The position numbers and the translations under genes were made by a program. From contig NZ_JARESE010000041.1 in the NCBI RefSeq assembly GCF_029076845.1, positions 29,667 to 93,666 of the forward strand: 64,000 nt of DNA. Direction: 5' to 3'. Below the pieces are notes generated by a model, which saw nothing but the letters and a program-made list of their open reading frames with translations, did not search any database and was not told the origin of the DNA. Below are positions 44,324-52,855 of this stretch, one piece after another. This DNA comes from Novosphingobium album (ex Liu et al. 2023). GTDB taxonomy: Bacteria; Pseudomonadota; Alphaproteobacteria; Sphingomonadales; Sphingomonadaceae. Numbering within the stretch: the first letter of the stretch is position 1; each line of letters begins with the position of its first letter.

Positions 44324-45658
44324 TCAGCCCTTGCGCTCGTCCGTGACCATGTCCTCGGCCAGCTCCAGGCCCGCCAGACCGCCGGCGGCGGTGTGCGCCG
44401 GAGCGTGCGGGTGCTCGACATATTCGGGCTCTTCCACCTCCAGCATCCCTTCCCACTTGGTGACGACCGAGGTGGCGATGGCATTGCCCAGCACATTGGT
44501 GGCGGTGCGGCCCATGTCCATGAAGTGATCGACCGCCAGGATGAAGGCCACGCCTTCGATCGGCAGGTTGAACTGGCCCAGCGTCGCCGCCACCACCACC
44601 AGCGAGGCGCGCGGCACGGCGGCGATGCCCTTGCTCGTCACCATCAGCACCAGCAGGATGGTGATCTGCGTCATCACCGGCACGTCGATGTTATAGGCCT
44701 GCGCGATGAACAGCGTCGCGAAGCTGGCGTACATCATCGACCCGTCCAGGTTGAAGCTGTAGCCCAGCGGCAGGATGAAGCTGTAGATGCGCCGGGGCAC
44801 GCCGAACCGATCGAGCTGTTCCAGCATCTTGGGATAGGCCGCTTCGGACGAGGCGGTGGAAAAGGCGATCAGCACCGGCTCGCGCACATAGCGGAGCAGG
44901 CGGAACAGCCGCTTGCCCAGCACCGCGAAGCCGGCGGCGGCCAGCAATATCCACAGCACCATCAGCGTCAGGTAGAATTCGCCGATCAGCTTGCCGAACG
45001 TCACCAGCACGCCGATGCCGTCCTTGGTCACGGCGGCGGCCAGCGCGCCAAACACCGCCAGCGGCGCGAAACGCATGACATAGCCGGTGACTTGCAGCAT
45101 CAGTTCGACCAGCGATTCCACCACCGCCAGGATCGGCTTGCCCTGATCGCCGATCGCGGTGAGCGCCACGCCGACGAACAGCGAGAAGACGACGATCTGG
45201 AGGATCTGGTTGGTCGCCATCGCATCGACCGCCGACGTCGGAAACACGTGCAGCACGAAATCGGCGAAGTTGAGCGCGCTGGCATCGACGCCGGAATTGG
45301 CTGCCCCGTCGCGCACCAGATTGAGCCCGTCTCCGGGGGAGAACAGGTTGACCGAGATCAGCCCCAGGCTGATCGAGATCAGGCTCGCGGTCAGGAACCA
45401 GGCGATCGCCCGGCCGCCGATGCGGCCCAGCGCCGCGCTGTCCCCCATGTGGGCGATGCCCGCCACCAGCGTGGAAAGTACCAGCGGCGCGATGATCATC
45501 TTGATGAGATGCAGGAAGATATCGGCGAGCAGGTGGAAATAGTCGGCCACCGTCTTGGCCCGTTCCGCATCGCCGCCGACGATCGCATGGGCGACCACCC
45601 CGGTCGCTATCCCCAGAATCATGCCGAGGATGATGTATGTCGTGAGTTTTCGTTCCAT
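44324..45658 (-). CDS. Dicarboxylate/amino acid:cation symporter (DAACS family)
   Basis: A 444-residue multi-pass transporter of the DctA/GltP type: FLHLIKMIIAPLVLSTLVAGIAHMGD (HP1/TM region), IAFSTASSEAAYPKMLEQLDRFGVPRRIYSFILPLGYSFNLDGSMMY (serine-rich reentrant loop and the NLDG motif) and DHFMDMGRTATNVLGNAIAT (cation site). Imports C4-dicarboxylates or acidic amino acids with Na+ or H+. The C-terminal 40 residues form an acidic/histidine-rich tail (EVEEPEYVEHPHAPAH). The ATG at 45658 is taken; a longer frame runs through low-complexity sequence. Confidence 0.93.
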   Translation of the reverse strand: MERKLTTYIILGMILGIATGVVAHAIVGGDAERAKTVADYFHLLADIFLHLIKMIIAPLVLSTLVAGIAHMGDSAALGRIGGRAIAWFLTASLISISLGLISVNLFSPGDGLNLVRDGAANSGVDASALNFADFVLHVFPTSAVDAMATNQILQIVVFSLFVGVALTAIGDQGKPILAVVESLVELMLQVTGYVMRFAPLAVFGALAAAVTKDGIGVLVTFGKLIGEFYLTLMVLWILLAAAGFAVLGKRLFRLLRYVREPVLIAFSTASSEAAYPKMLEQLDRFGVPRRIYSFILPLGYSFNLDGSMMYASFATLFIAQAYNIDVPVMTQITILLVLMVTSKGIAAVPRASLVVVAATLGQFNLPIEGVAFILAVDHFMDMGRTATNVLGNAIATSVVTKWEGMLEVEEPEYVEHPHAPAHTAAGGLAGLELAEDMVTDERKG

Positions 45659-45904
45659 GCCTACCTTGTGCTTCCTTCCGGCGGGGGGGCGATCCATGTC
45701 GAGTGCGGAACATGGCCTAGTCGATAGGCACGGCTGCCGCCAGAGACACAAGCACGAAAACGACCGCGAACCGGGACGGACGAACCTTGCCCTGCCACCG
45801 TTACGGATGCTGCGAACGGACACCGCGAACGCGATCGCCGGGAGCGCGGGTTCCAGACCGGGCGAAGGCGGGGCCGCCTGGCCCGGCCGGCCGAATGCCG
45901 GACG

Positions 45905-45947
45905 GCAAAAAGGAAGGGCGGAAGGCCACGAGGGTCTTCCGCCCTTC
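45905..45947 (-). terminator. Rho-independent terminator of the M14 peptidase gene
   Basis: On the reverse strand GAAGGGCGGAAG (45947-45936) pairs with CTTCCGCCCTTC (45924-45913), followed by CTTTTTGCC. Stem plus T-run stand 8 bases downstream of the peptidase stop, typical of an intrinsic terminator. Confidence 0.8.
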
Positions 45948-45954
45948 AGGTCCG

Positions 45955-48774
45955 TCAGTCGTCGGAACCGTTGTCTCCGGCCTTGCTCGGGCCGTAGTAA
46001 ATGCCGTTGAAGAGGTACTTGAACGTCGCGTAAGGCTGGCCGCGCTGCGTCACTTCGGGAGCAAGCAGGAACACGCGGCCCTTGCCGAGCGAAGCGTCGA
46101 CAATGGCGGTGGTGCCCTTCAGCGTCTTCTGGCCCCAGGCCCAGCCCGAACGCAGCGGATCGTCCTTATCATACCAGGCGACGCGGCGCAGCGAGGGATC
46201 GCCTTCAGCGAACGTGAAGGCCGGGCTGTTGTAGTAGAACACGTCCGAATTCGCGGGCAGGCCATAGGCGAGCGGCTGCGCGATATCGACGGTGGTGGCA
46301 AGGATCGAGCCCGGCACATAGAACTTGGTGTCGGGCAGCGGCACCTGCTTGCCGTCCTTGTCGGTCGTGGTCAGGGCGTTGCGCAAGGGCAGGCCCAGCT
46401 TTTCGCCCATGGTCGTGGCATCGCCCACGGCGATGACCGTGCCGCCGCCGCGCGCGAAGGCGGTGACCGCCGGGATGGTCTTTTCCGGGGTCAATGCGCC
46501 GAGCATCGCACGATATTCGGCCGGGATGCTGGCGGGCGCCGGCTGCGAGCGCGAGCCACGGCCCTGGCGGCCGAACACGTCGCTCTGGAAGATCAGCACG
46601 TCGTATTTCTTGTTCAGGTTGCCCGCGTCAAGCTCCTGCGGGAACACCTTGGTATAGGCGAACTCGTACTTGTCGAACAGCCAGCGGTTCCAGCCCGAGG
46701 CCATCGAGCCGCCATAGATATCGACCAGGCCGATGCGGGTGGGCTTGAGCTGGATCATCTCGCCGGCCGGGCGCGCGTCAACCGCATGGGCATCGATGCC
46801 GAGCGGCGACACGCTGTCGCCGATGATCGCGGTCGCCTTGGCAGAGGCGGGGATCCACAAGGCGCCCGGCGCCATCTGCTCGCCATCGACCGTGGTCGCC
46901 GATTTCAGCCAGTAGACCTGCTGGCCCGCCTTCATCAGCCGGTTGGTCAGCGTGAAGCTGTTGTTGGTGGCATGGCTGACGACATAGCCCGCCTTGCCCG
47001 TGCCGATCACGCGGCCGGCCGGCGGGGTCTCGATCACGTCGGGCACCGCCGGGAACTGCGGCGGCGCGGTGTCGAGGATGCGGTCGAACTTCACGTTCAT
47101 CTGGTAGGCCAGCGTATAGCCGGTGATGTCATAGGGCCGGACCGGCGGGCCGCCCGGATAGGCGAAGTCCTGCGGGTGGTCCTGCGGCTCGAACATGTCG
47201 AGCACGTGCGGGCGGAACGCCTGGTCGGAGCGCACGATATAGGAGCCGGCCGGATAGGACTTGCCGTCCAGCGTGAAGGGCTTGTCGGCCGTCTGCACCT
47301 CGATCCCCGCCTTGAGCAGCGAGTTCAGGAAAGCGACGGTGGTGGGCATGTCCGGCTGGCTGTCGGCCGGGATGATATAGGCGCGCGGCGCGCGATAGGC
47401 CGGATCGTGCAGCACGGTATCGTAAAGGCCGCTGTCGACGATGTCGCGCGTGTTGTAGCCGGTCAGGCCATCGAGCGGGCTGCCCGCGTTCTTGGCGCGG
47501 CTGTCCGCGCCGGCCTGCTCCAGCGCCTGGATGCGCTTGGGCGTGACGATCCAGCTGTCCTCGCTGCCCTTGGCGATCTGGTTGCGGCCCATGACATAGC
47601 GATTGTACAGCAGCGTCTCACGATAGCGCGACGCATAGTCGAGCACGGCGCGGTCCATCGTCTTCACATAGTCGATCGACTGCTGGAAATGCCATTCCTG
47701 CGGCGCGATCGGCTCGGCCAGATCGCCGCGCGGCAGCTGGTTCTTGGGCACCAGCGGGATTTTCATCGGGGTGGGATTGCCGATGATCTCGGTCAGGATG
47801 CCGAGCACGTTGTGGAAATAGCCGATCGTGCGGACACCGCCGTTGAACCAGGTGGAATAAGGCGCGCCCGAACGCATCACCGAGCCCGGCTTGCCTTCGG
47901 CGATCAGCCGCGCATGCATACTGTAGCCCAGCATGTCGGTCTGGTTGATGACCAGCGATTCGTAGTTGTAGTTGAACGGATCGCGGAACGGCGGGATGAA
48001 CACCACCGTGCCGACCGGCCCGGTCTGATGCTCGTTATAGATGATCTGCGGGAACCATTCGCGATAGGACGCGCGGTTCATGTTGGTGGTTTCGGGCTGG
48101 TTGGCGGCGAAGCTGTCGCGATTGTTATCGTGGCCGACGTACTTCTGGTAAAGCACCGGCAAGTCGTCGGTGGTCCGCGCCTTGGGGTCCTTGGGGCCCA
48201 TGTACCAGTTGGCCACCAGTTCCAGCCCGTCCGGGTTGGCGAAGGCGAACAGCATGATGTCATCGTTCAGCAGCCGCAGCGTTTCGGGATCGTTGCCGGT
48301 CAGCATCTCGTGGATGATCTGCACATGGGTCTGCGCGTTGACGATCTCGCTCGCGTGCAGGCCGGCGTCGATCCAGACCATGGCCTTGCCTTCGCGGGCC
48401 AGCGCATGGGCCTGCTCGTCGGTCAGCCCCTTGGCCCACGCCAGCTTCTGCGCGATCTGGCGATGATGCTCCAGATTGCGGATGTTCTCGGGCGAGGACA
48501 CGATCGCCATGTACTGCTCGCGCCCTTCGGCGGTCTTGCCGATACTGACCAGCTTCATCCGGTCGCTCTGCTTGGCGATGGTCTGCAGCCAGGCCGAAAT
48601 CTGCGTGTAGTTGGCCAGGAAGTAGTCCGAACCGGGCTTCGCCTTGAACACGGCCTCGGGCGGGGTGATCTGGGCGGTGGTGGCCGGAGCGGTCTGCGCG
48701 GCGACGGGAAGCGGCGCCAGAGGCGTCACGGTCATCGCCAGCATCGTCGTTGCAAGCAGGAATTTGCGCATCAT
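45955..48774 (-). CDS. Secreted M14-family zinc carboxypeptidase-like protein
   Basis: A 939-residue protein with a signal peptide (MMRKFLLATTMLAMTVTPLAPLPVAAQ). The M14 core is at about 50-400: the zinc pair is in DAGLHASEIVNAQTH (HxxE), the third ligand His in IIYNEHQTGPVG, and the FANPDGLELVANWY block is family-typical. The C-terminal 500 residues are a separate region with a glutamine-amidotransferase-like segment (PTRIGLVDIYGGSMASGWNRWLF, YDVLIFQSDVF). Periplasmic or outer-surface peptidase; substrate unknown. AAGGA lies 5 bases before the ATG at 48774. Confidence 0.9.
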   Translation of the reverse strand: MMRKFLLATTMLAMTVTPLAPLPVAAQTAPATTAQITPPEAVFKAKPGSDYFLANYTQISAWLQTIAKQSDRMKLVSIGKTAEGREQYMAIVSSPENIRNLEHHRQIAQKLAWAKGLTDEQAHALAREGKAMVWIDAGLHASEIVNAQTHVQIIHEMLTGNDPETLRLLNDDIMLFAFANPDGLELVANWYMGPKDPKARTTDDLPVLYQKYVGHDNNRDSFAANQPETTNMNRASYREWFPQIIYNEHQTGPVGTVVFIPPFRDPFNYNYESLVINQTDMLGYSMHARLIAEGKPGSVMRSGAPYSTWFNGGVRTIGYFHNVLGILTEIIGNPTPMKIPLVPKNQLPRGDLAEPIAPQEWHFQQSIDYVKTMDRAVLDYASRYRETLLYNRYVMGRNQIAKGSEDSWIVTPKRIQALEQAGADSRAKNAGSPLDGLTGYNTRDIVDSGLYDTVLHDPAYRAPRAYIIPADSQPDMPTTVAFLNSLLKAGIEVQTADKPFTLDGKSYPAGSYIVRSDQAFRPHVLDMFEPQDHPQDFAYPGGPPVRPYDITGYTLAYQMNVKFDRILDTAPPQFPAVPDVIETPPAGRVIGTGKAGYVVSHATNNSFTLTNRLMKAGQQVYWLKSATTVDGEQMAPGALWIPASAKATAIIGDSVSPLGIDAHAVDARPAGEMIQLKPTRIGLVDIYGGSMASGWNRWLFDKYEFAYTKVFPQELDAGNLNKKYDVLIFQSDVFGRQGRGSRSQPAPASIPAEYRAMLGALTPEKTIPAVTAFARGGGTVIAVGDATTMGEKLGLPLRNALTTTDKDGKQVPLPDTKFYVPGSILATTVDIAQPLAYGLPANSDVFYYNSPAFTFAEGDPSLRRVAWYDKDDPLRSGWAWGQKTLKGTTAIVDASLGKGRVFLLAPEVTQRGQPYATFKYLFNGIYYGPSKAGDNGSDD

Positions 48775-49307
48775 GGTGTCCTTGTTACTGTTGAGCCCTG
48801 GGCCACGATCCTGGTGAGAAAGCAAACGCGCCGATTATCGCCAACGGCGCCGCAAAAAGGCCGCGCCGGGCCAGGCCGGCAAGCCGGCGTGGTATCGCGG
48901 CTCACGCTCCACCCGCGAACCGACGCTACCGGCGGACGCGGTGCTTTCGGCCGAAGAGACGGATGCCGGGCACGATGCCGGCTCGTCCAGCGGCGGCAAC
49001 AGCCGGATAATGTAACGCATAGGCGGCCCCCCTGTCTGGCGCCTTGCGATGGAAGCCCGTTGCTTATGCGTGCCGCTGCCGGCACGGGTTCATCGATCCT
49101 TCATCGCATTGGCGGCAATACGCGATCTAAACTCCGCCTCTCCATTCCGCGAGTATATGCGGCCCGTTTCGATTTGCGCGTCTTTTCCAGCGCTTCGGGC
49201 TTTCAAAGGTTTGCGGCGCCCATAGCTTGACGCTATGGGCCGAAGGCGCGTGACATCCGCGCGCGTGCGCTGGCGCCGCCCCTGGACGCGCGATGTTGCA
49301 GCACAAT

Positions 49308-49345
49308 GACTTGCGCGAAGAACTGGGACTTGCGCGAAGAACTGG
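49308..49345. repeat. 19-bp tandem repeat, two perfect copies
   Basis: GACTTGCGCGAAGAACTGG occurs at 49308-49326 and again directly at 49327-49345, followed by a fragment CGACTTGGG. No function can be assigned. Confidence 0.75.
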
Positions 49346-49411
49346 CGACTTGGGAACATGAGGGTTTTCGCCCCGAACCGGAATGTCCGGCCCCGAGGCG
49401 ACGGCGAACGC

Positions 49412-49449
49412 CATAGCCTCACCCCGGCTCAAGGCCGGGTGAGGCTATG
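49412..49449 (-). terminator. Hairpin downstream of the racemase gene
   Basis: CATAGCCTCACCCCGGC (49412-49428) pairs with GCCGGGTGAGGCTATG (49434-49449) with one bulged base and a five-base loop. It lies about 58 bases downstream of the racemase stop on the reverse strand; a terminator or repeat hairpin without a T-run. Confidence 0.5.
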
Positions 49450-49507
49450 CGTGTAACGGTGGAGATTTAAGCCCTGAAATACGCGCCCCGGCAGCCTATT
49501 AGGCAGC

Positions 49508-50236
49508 CTATTGGCCGGGAAGCGCCTCGCCCCGGGCATAGGCGACGGTGCGCAGGGCCAGCACGTCGGTCGAATCGAGCATCGGCACGTCAAGGTCGCC
49601 GTCGGCCAGCAGCAGCGGCACTTCGGTGCAGCCCGCGATGATCACCGAAGCGCCCTGTTCGATCAGCGCGTTGGCGACAAGGCGCATGTCCTCGATCGAG
49701 CCCCGGCTCTTGTCGCCGCGCTTGATCGCCCAGACCGTATCCATGAACCGGCGGCGCAGCGCGCCCTGGGGCGTGACGGCCTCGATCCCGGCCGGCGCCA
49801 GCGCGTTTTCATACAGGCGGGCGTCGGCGCAGCCATTGACCGCAAGCACGCCAACCCGCTCAACGCCGGGAAAGCGCGTCCGCAGCGCGGCAACCGCTTC
49901 GTCGATCAGGCTGACGAAGGGCACCGGCGTCGCCGCGCGCACCGCATCGGCGAAGGCGTGGGCCGCGTTGCACGGCATGACCAGGAAATCGACTCCGGCG
50001 CGCTCCAGCCCCCGGGCCATGTCGGCCAGGAACGGCGCGGGCGAAGGGCCCGTGCCGGCGACGGCGGCATTGCGGTCGGGCACGGCCGGATTGCTGTCGA
50101 CGATCAGCCGGACATCGTCCTGCTCGCGCCCGCCCGGCCCACGCGATCCTTGCGAATGGACCAGCACTTTCGCCATGAAATCGATCGTGGCGGCCGGCCC
50201 CATGCCGCCCAGCACACCGGCGGTCCGACGCGTCAT
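49508..50236 (-). CDS. Aspartate/glutamate racemase family protein
   Basis: A 242-residue protein with both catalytic cysteines: Cys89 in FLVMPCNAAH and Cys203 in IIAGCTEVPLL. The N-terminus GVLGGMGPAATIDFM and SLIDEAV are family-typical. Cofactor-independent racemisation of Asp/Glu or a related amino acid is expected. It overlaps the upstream D-cysteine desulfhydrase-like gene by 4 bases (ATGA), so the pair probably interconverts and degrades one D-amino acid. Confidence 0.9.
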   Translation of the reverse strand: MTRRTAGVLGGMGPAATIDFMAKVLVHSQGSRGPGGREQDDVRLIVDSNPAVPDRNAAVAGTGPSPAPFLADMARGLERAGVDFLVMPCNAAHAFADAVRAATPVPFVSLIDEAVAALRTRFPGVERVGVLAVNGCADARLYENALAPAGIEAVTPQGALRRRFMDTVWAIKRGDKSRGSIEDMRLVANALIEQGASVIIAGCTEVPLLLADGDLDVPMLDSTDVLALRTVAYARGEALPGQ

Positions 50237-51243
50237 TGCGCGGCGGCGGCGCCGCTCAGGATCGGCTGGTAGGCATAGAGCGCGGGCGAGCCGCCGGTGT
50301 GAACGAACAGCACGCGCTCATCGCGGCCGATCTCGCCGGCGCGGATCAGGCCGATCAGGCCGGCGGCGGCCTTGCCGGTATAGACCGGATCGAGCAGGAT
50401 GCCTTCGAGCGAGGCGAACATGCGCACCGCCTCGACCATTTCGTCGGTCGGCAGCGAATAGCCGGGGCCGACCCATTCGTCACGGCACACCACCGCTTCG
50501 CGCGGGACGGCGGCGACGCCGGCATAGTCGGCGATCTGCGCGGTCAGCGCGTGGATATTGGCTTCCTGCTCGGCCGCCGGACGGCGCACGTTGATCCCGG
50601 TGATGGGCAGCCCCGCGCTGTTGGCGTTGAAGCCGACCAGCAGGCCGGCGTGCGTGCCGCCGCTGCCGCTGGCCACGACCACGCGATCGAATTCCAGCCC
50701 CATGTCGAAGCCCTGCTGCAGGATCTCCTCGGCACAGGCGGCATAGCCCAGCGAGCCGATCGCGTTCGAACCACCGCCCGGAATGATGTAGCCGGTGCGG
50801 CCCTCGGCGGCGAGCGCCTGCCGTTCGGCTTCCATCGCCGCGTTCAGATCGTCGCCGGCGTTGACCACGGTGATCTTTTCGACCCCCAGCAGATCGAACA
50901 GGAAATTGTTGCCCGAGGCATCGGCGCGGTAGCTGCCGGGAACGCGCTGCTCCAGCACCAGACGGCACTTCAGCCCTTCGCGCACCGCGGCGGCGGCGGT
51001 CAGCCGGCAGTGGTTGGACTGGACCGCGCCGACCGTGATCAGCGTGTCCGCCCGCTGCTTCAGCGCCTCGGCCACGAGGAATTCCAGCTTGCGGGTCTTG
51101 TTGCCGCCGGACGTGAGGCCCAGCAGGTCATCGCGCTTGACGTACAGTTGCGCGCCGCCAAGGTGCCCGGACAAATGCTCCATTCTTTCGATCGGCGTCT
51201 GGCTGAGCGTGTAACGACGGCGAGGAAAGCGAGCAAGTTGCAT
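50233..51243 (-). CDS. D-cysteine desulfhydrase / ACC deaminase-like PLP enzyme
   Basis: A 336-residue fold-type II PLP enzyme. Lys49 in LTSGGNKTRKLEFLVAEA is the PLP lysine; GAVQSNHCRLTAAAAV, ASGSGGTHAGLLVGF (phosphate loop) and HTGGSPALYAY follow. Pattern and length match D-cysteine desulfhydrase; L-cysteate sulfo-lyase and ACC deaminase are close relatives. The operon partner is a racemase. Divergence to a LysR gene 340 bases away is not present (both are on the reverse strand), so its promoter lies in 51244-51586. Confidence 0.88.
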   Translation of the reverse strand: MQLARFPRRRYTLSQTPIERMEHLSGHLGGAQLYVKRDDLLGLTSGGNKTRKLEFLVAEALKQRADTLITVGAVQSNHCRLTAAAAVREGLKCRLVLEQRVPGSYRADASGNNFLFDLLGVEKITVVNAGDDLNAAMEAERQALAAEGRTGYIIPGGGSNAIGSLGYAACAEEILQQGFDMGLEFDRVVVASGSGGTHAGLLVGFNANSAGLPITGINVRRPAAEQEANIHALTAQIADYAGVAAVPREAVVCRDEWVGPGYSLPTDEMVEAVRMFASLEGILLDPVYTGKAAAGLIGLIRAGEIGRDERVLFVHTGGSPALYAYQPILSGAAAAQ

Positions 51244-51586
51244 GGGTGTGTCCCGTAGACTGGCAATGAATGACTATGATCGCAAGGCAGCGATCCACTC
51301 GATAGCCGTGAATTTGAGCAGGCGGGAATGTATTGGCTGGCCAACACCTGCCCCGCGATCTCTCAAATGGCTCGGGTTTATTCCCCCGAAAGCGGCTCTT
51401 CCTATTTGGCGGTGATGGCCTGTCGCCGCAAGAGGGGAGCCGTTTCAGTGATTTACGACGCCCATAACCTTTGGGCATGGCCTTGCGGCCGCAAAGCCGC
51501 GCGGCCATGCCCAGGCGGTGCGCATAATTGGGAGGTTGTTGGGAAATGCGCGGAAGAGCGCGTTTCAGAGCGGCACCGGCCCGGCC
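51244..51586. other. Intergenic region with hairpin and dispersed repeat copy B
   Basis: 343 bases. GGGCATGGCC (51473-51482) pairs with GGCCATGCCC (51503-51512), with a palindrome TTGCGGCCGCAA inside the loop. The dispersed repeat (copy B) occupies about 51534-51582, ending within the last codons region of the LysR gene downstream on that strand. No coding gene is supported. Confidence 0.5.
51534..51582 (-). repeat. Dispersed intergenic repeat, copy B
   Basis: Reverse-oriented near-copy of 44223-44271: GGGCCGGTGCCGCTCTGAAA followed by CGCGCTCTTCCGCGCATTTCCC. It lies directly downstream of the LysR stop on the reverse strand, i.e. also at a gene end. The two copies differ in about five positions. 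Confidence 0.7.
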
Positions 51587-52495
51587 CTACAAAGCCGGCG
51601 CGTCCGTCGGCAGGCCATCGGCGATCACTTGCCGCTGCACGTCCAGAAAAGCGCGCGAGATCCGCGACAGCGGCTGGCGCACCAGGTGCAGCGCCTTCAA
51701 CTCGAACGTCACCGCCGGCTTCACCGGCCGGAAGCACAGGTCCGGCGAGACGAAGCCCTGCGCGGTGAATTCGTCGACGATCGCCACGCCCACGCCGTTC
51801 TTCGCCAGCGCGGCGGCGATATAGACCGAATGCGCCACCACGCTGCGCCCGGCGTCGGCGGCCAGCTTGTAGGCGGCCTGCCCCACCAGATCGGCGATCG
51901 CCACGCTGGGTGAGAAGCGGATCACTTCATGGCGCTGCAGCGTTTCCAGATCGATCTCGCCGTTCTCGTCCTCGGCCATGCCCCGGCTCATCAGCGCGCC
52001 CACGCGGCCTTGCCCCACCGAGACGCCGGCGATGTCCGGGTCTTGCAGCAAGTGGTGGCCGATCACGAAATCGCACTCGCGCGAGGTCAGCACCGCGCGG
52101 AACTCGTCATGGTGCAGCGCGCGCACGTCCACCGTCACGCGCGGGGCCAGGCTGCGGAAACGCGCGATGCTGGCCGGCGTCACCGAAAACGACAGCGAGG
52201 GCAGCACGCCCAGCCGCAAGTGCCCTTCGGCCATGGTGCGCAAGTTGCGCGCGGTGCGCTGGAACACCGCGATCTGCTTGTGCAGTTCGTCCACCTCGCG
52301 GAACAGGGCATGGGCCTCGTCAGTCGGCGCGAGACGGCCGCGCACCAGCCGGAACAGCGAAAAGCCCAGGCACGTCTCGGTATGCTTGACCACCTTGCTG
52401 ACCGAAGGCTGCGAGACATTGAGCAGGCGCGAGGCCGCGCTGATCGAGCCTGCCGAATAGACCGCGTGGAATACTTCAATCTGCCGCAGATTCAT
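51587..52495 (-). CDS. LysR family transcriptional regulator
   Basis: A 302-residue LysR regulator: the HTH is in MNLRQIEVFHAVYSAGSISAASRLLNVSQPSVSKVVKHTE (residues 1-40), followed by the linker helix and the inducer-binding domain (HLRLGVLPSLSFSVTPASIARF...). It may control the racemase/desulfhydrase operon just downstream or the cytochrome operon divergent to it; position cannot decide. Ends next to the dispersed repeat. Confidence 0.92.
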   Translation of the reverse strand: MNLRQIEVFHAVYSAGSISAASRLLNVSQPSVSKVVKHTETCLGFSLFRLVRGRLAPTDEAHALFREVDELHKQIAVFQRTARNLRTMAEGHLRLGVLPSLSFSVTPASIARFRSLAPRVTVDVRALHHDEFRAVLTSRECDFVIGHHLLQDPDIAGVSVGQGRVGALMSRGMAEDENGEIDLETLQRHEVIRFSPSVAIADLVGQAAYKLAADAGRSVVAHSVYIAAALAKNGVGVAIVDEFTAQGFVSPDLCFRPVKPAVTFELKALHLVRQPLSRISRAFLDVQRQVIADGLPTDAPAL

Positions 52496-52855
52496 GATGC
52501 AACTCTTTCCAACCTTGTCGCTCTCTCCACTCCCTGGACGGACGGTTATCCCAGCCTCGAAACGTGCAAAAATTCACCGCTAACATGAGACAACCGATCG
52601 CCGCCAGCCCCCGCGTGGCGGCCCTGTGGCCGCACGTCCCGCGCCGGCATCGGCCGGGCCGGTGAGCCAGCGCCGGGGGCGCGCTATTTTTGCGCTCCCA
52701 CCGTGCCTTTAATGGCAATGGACGGCAACAGGGCCCCTCGATAGGCAAGGCTTCCAGGCACACCCGCCGGGTCGGGAAAGATCGAGCCCGGCCGCACCGC
52801 GCGATGACAGCGACGGCGGCGGCGGTGGCGGGCCGGCGGGACAACTGGATCGGAA
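52496..52855. other. Intergenic region between LysR and the cytochrome operon
   Basis: 360 bases with divergent genes on both sides, so it should contain both promoters. I see no clear consensus boxes, RNA gene or repeat. Short open frames are not supported. Confidence 0.4.

Larger units (their letters stand above)
48775..49507. other. Long intergenic stretch with repeats, no gene seen
   Basis: 733 bases between two minus-strand genes. Open frames here overlap on both strands and none has family features. It holds a perfect 19-bp tandem repeat GACTTGCGCGAAGAACTGG at 49308-49326 and 49327-49345, an inverted repeat around GCGCCCATAGCTTGACGCTATGGGC (about 49215-49240) and a hairpin at 49412-49449 next to the racemase stop. 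The M14 promoter must lie near 48780-48900. Confidence 0.5.

Noticed and set aside
45787..49230. A 1147-codon forward frame opposite the M14 peptidase gene
   Set aside because: The reverse strand carries signal peptide, M14 motifs and a terminator; the forward frame is Arg/Gly/His-rich filler.
49090..49422. Short open frames on both strands in the 48775-49507 intergenic region
   Set aside because: They overlap each other, lack ribosome sites and cross tandem repeats.
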